Positions 54,887-55,257 of a stretch of 55,257 nucleotides of DNA are shown piece after piece. Under the pieces are notes generated by a model. That model ran no database searches. It saw nothing but the letters and a program-made list of their open reading frames with translations, and was not told the origin of the DNA. Each line of letters begins with the position of its first letter. Position 1 is the first letter of the stretch. Both the position numbers and the translations under genes were made by a program. The DNA is from a virus. Where the stretch lies: positions 1-55,257 of the IMG/VR virus record IMGVR_UViG_3300050821_001740; one strand, written 5' to 3'.

Positions 54887-55056
54887 TGTCCAACAACCAC
54901 CAAACCAGCGCCGACCCCGACATCGCCGCCTTCCTTCTCAGCCTAGAGCCGATGAGACAGGAAACCCAACGGCAGCTTGAAGAGCTTGAGCGCAGACGGG
55001 CCGAACGGCGCGCGAACGCCAACCCCAAGGAGACACCCCATGCAAGTCACGATTAA
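54886..55056 (+). CDS. Small helical protein overlapping pentapeptide gene
   Basis: 56 residues, translated by hand. FLLSLEPMRQETQRQLEELE and RRRAERRANANP give a charged coiled-coil helix. The ATG overlaps the ParB-like stop (TGATG), the end overlaps the pentapeptide gene by 17 bases. Confidence 0.55.
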   Translation: MSNNHQTSADPDIAAFLLSLEPMRQETQRQLEELERRRAERRANANPKETPHASHD

Positions 55057-55257
55057 TCGCCTTCTCTGGTCATCGCTGCCGCCCATTTTGGTCGAGATCG
55101 GCGCCGAATTCGAGAGCGCGCCGCGCGGCATCAAGCTCGGCGCGGCCGTCAAGGTTTTCGTTGGCGCCGAGCGCACTGCCGGCCGGACGCCGGACCTGAG
55201 CGGCTCGAACCTGCGCGGCTCGAACCTGAGCGGCTCGGACCTGCGCGACTCGAACCT
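55040..55257 (+). CDS. Pentapeptide-repeat protein, N-terminal part (continues at base 1)
   Basis: The ATG at 55040 follows AAGGAGA with good spacing. The first 50 residues (NRLLWSSLPPILVEIGAEFE, KLGAAVKVFVGAERT) form a small N-terminal domain, then the pentapeptide array begins (PDLSG) and continues into base 1 in frame. Total product 220 residues. See the entry at 1-497. Confidence 0.85.
   Translation, partial: MQVTINRLLWSSLPPILVEIGAEFESAPRGIKLGAAVKVFVGAERTAGRTPDLSGSNLRGSNLSGSDLRDSN
55190..55257 (+). repeat. Start of the 15-bp coding tandem repeat
   Basis: Four and a half units of the pentapeptide-encoding 15-bp repeat run to the contig end. The last 52 bases are identical to bases 1-52 and represent the same part of the circular genome, not extra copies. 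Confidence 0.85.

Noticed and set aside
1-55257. Integrase, attachment site or tRNA genes
   Set aside because: No tyrosine or serine integrase with intact catalytic residues, no tRNA cloverleaf and no convincing att core were seen by eye; a search tool would be needed to exclude tRNAs.

Overview
The window is an essentially complete genome of a short-tailed (P22-like podovirus) phage, most likely infecting an alphaproteobacterium. The first and last 52 bases are identical (1-52 = 55206-55257) and lie inside one pentapeptide-repeat gene whose reading frame closes exactly across the ends. The molecule is therefore a circular assembly of about 55,205 bp, linearised inside a tandem repeat. The host guess rests on a GcrA-like protein (a regulator family largely confined to Alphaproteobacteria), the GC-rich codon use and the general look of many small proteins. 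No integrase, tRNA or CRISPR array was seen.

Layout. (1) 53.8 kb through the junction to 4.35 kb, rightward early genes: ParB-like protein, pentapeptide-repeat protein, ERF single-strand annealing protein, YqaJ/lambda-Exo nuclease, HNH nuclease. (2) 10.54 down to 4.36 kb, leftward accessory cassette of about 20 tiny overlapping genes led by a degenerate resolvase-like protein, a C5-methylase-like protein and a DPPY DNA methyltransferase. (3) 10.65-13.63 kb, divergent rightward cassette of small genes plus a Gp37/Gp68-type protein, ending at a hairpin. (4) 19.45 down to 13.71 kb, leftward: ATP-grasp enzyme, two tail fibre/spike proteins, lysis genes (membrane-anchored coiled coil, GH24 lysozyme, holin, lipoprotein). 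(5) 53.7 down to 20 kb, leftward: Cro/YdaS-like regulator, GcrA-like protein, adenine methyltransferase-like protein, replication genes, a NusG-like antiterminator, terminase, an intein-containing portal, scaffold, P22-type coat, a repeat-built decoration-like protein, gp4 and gp10 homologues, ejection proteins. Sulfotransferase, hydroxylase and glycosyltransferase-like enzymes are set among the virion genes.

How it works together (inference). ERF and exonuclease provide Red-like recombination. Three methyltransferase-like proteins may modify or protect DNA. NusG may allow transcription through the long late operon, which contains a good intrinsic terminator after the coat/decoration genes. 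Virion genes encode a P22-type capsid and tail, while the embedded enzymes could modify virion or host surface molecules.

Most unusual signals. A short motif follows the stop codon at nearly every junction of the two accessory cassettes (AAACGAGC leftward, AAACGCC rightward). Three covarying GUGA-capped hairpins sit just upstream of the coat, decoration and tail-fibre genes. A 15-bp inverted repeat hides the ribosome site and start codon of an endonuclease-VII-like gene next to the coat gene. A 65-codon open frame without a start directly follows the scaffold stop codon.
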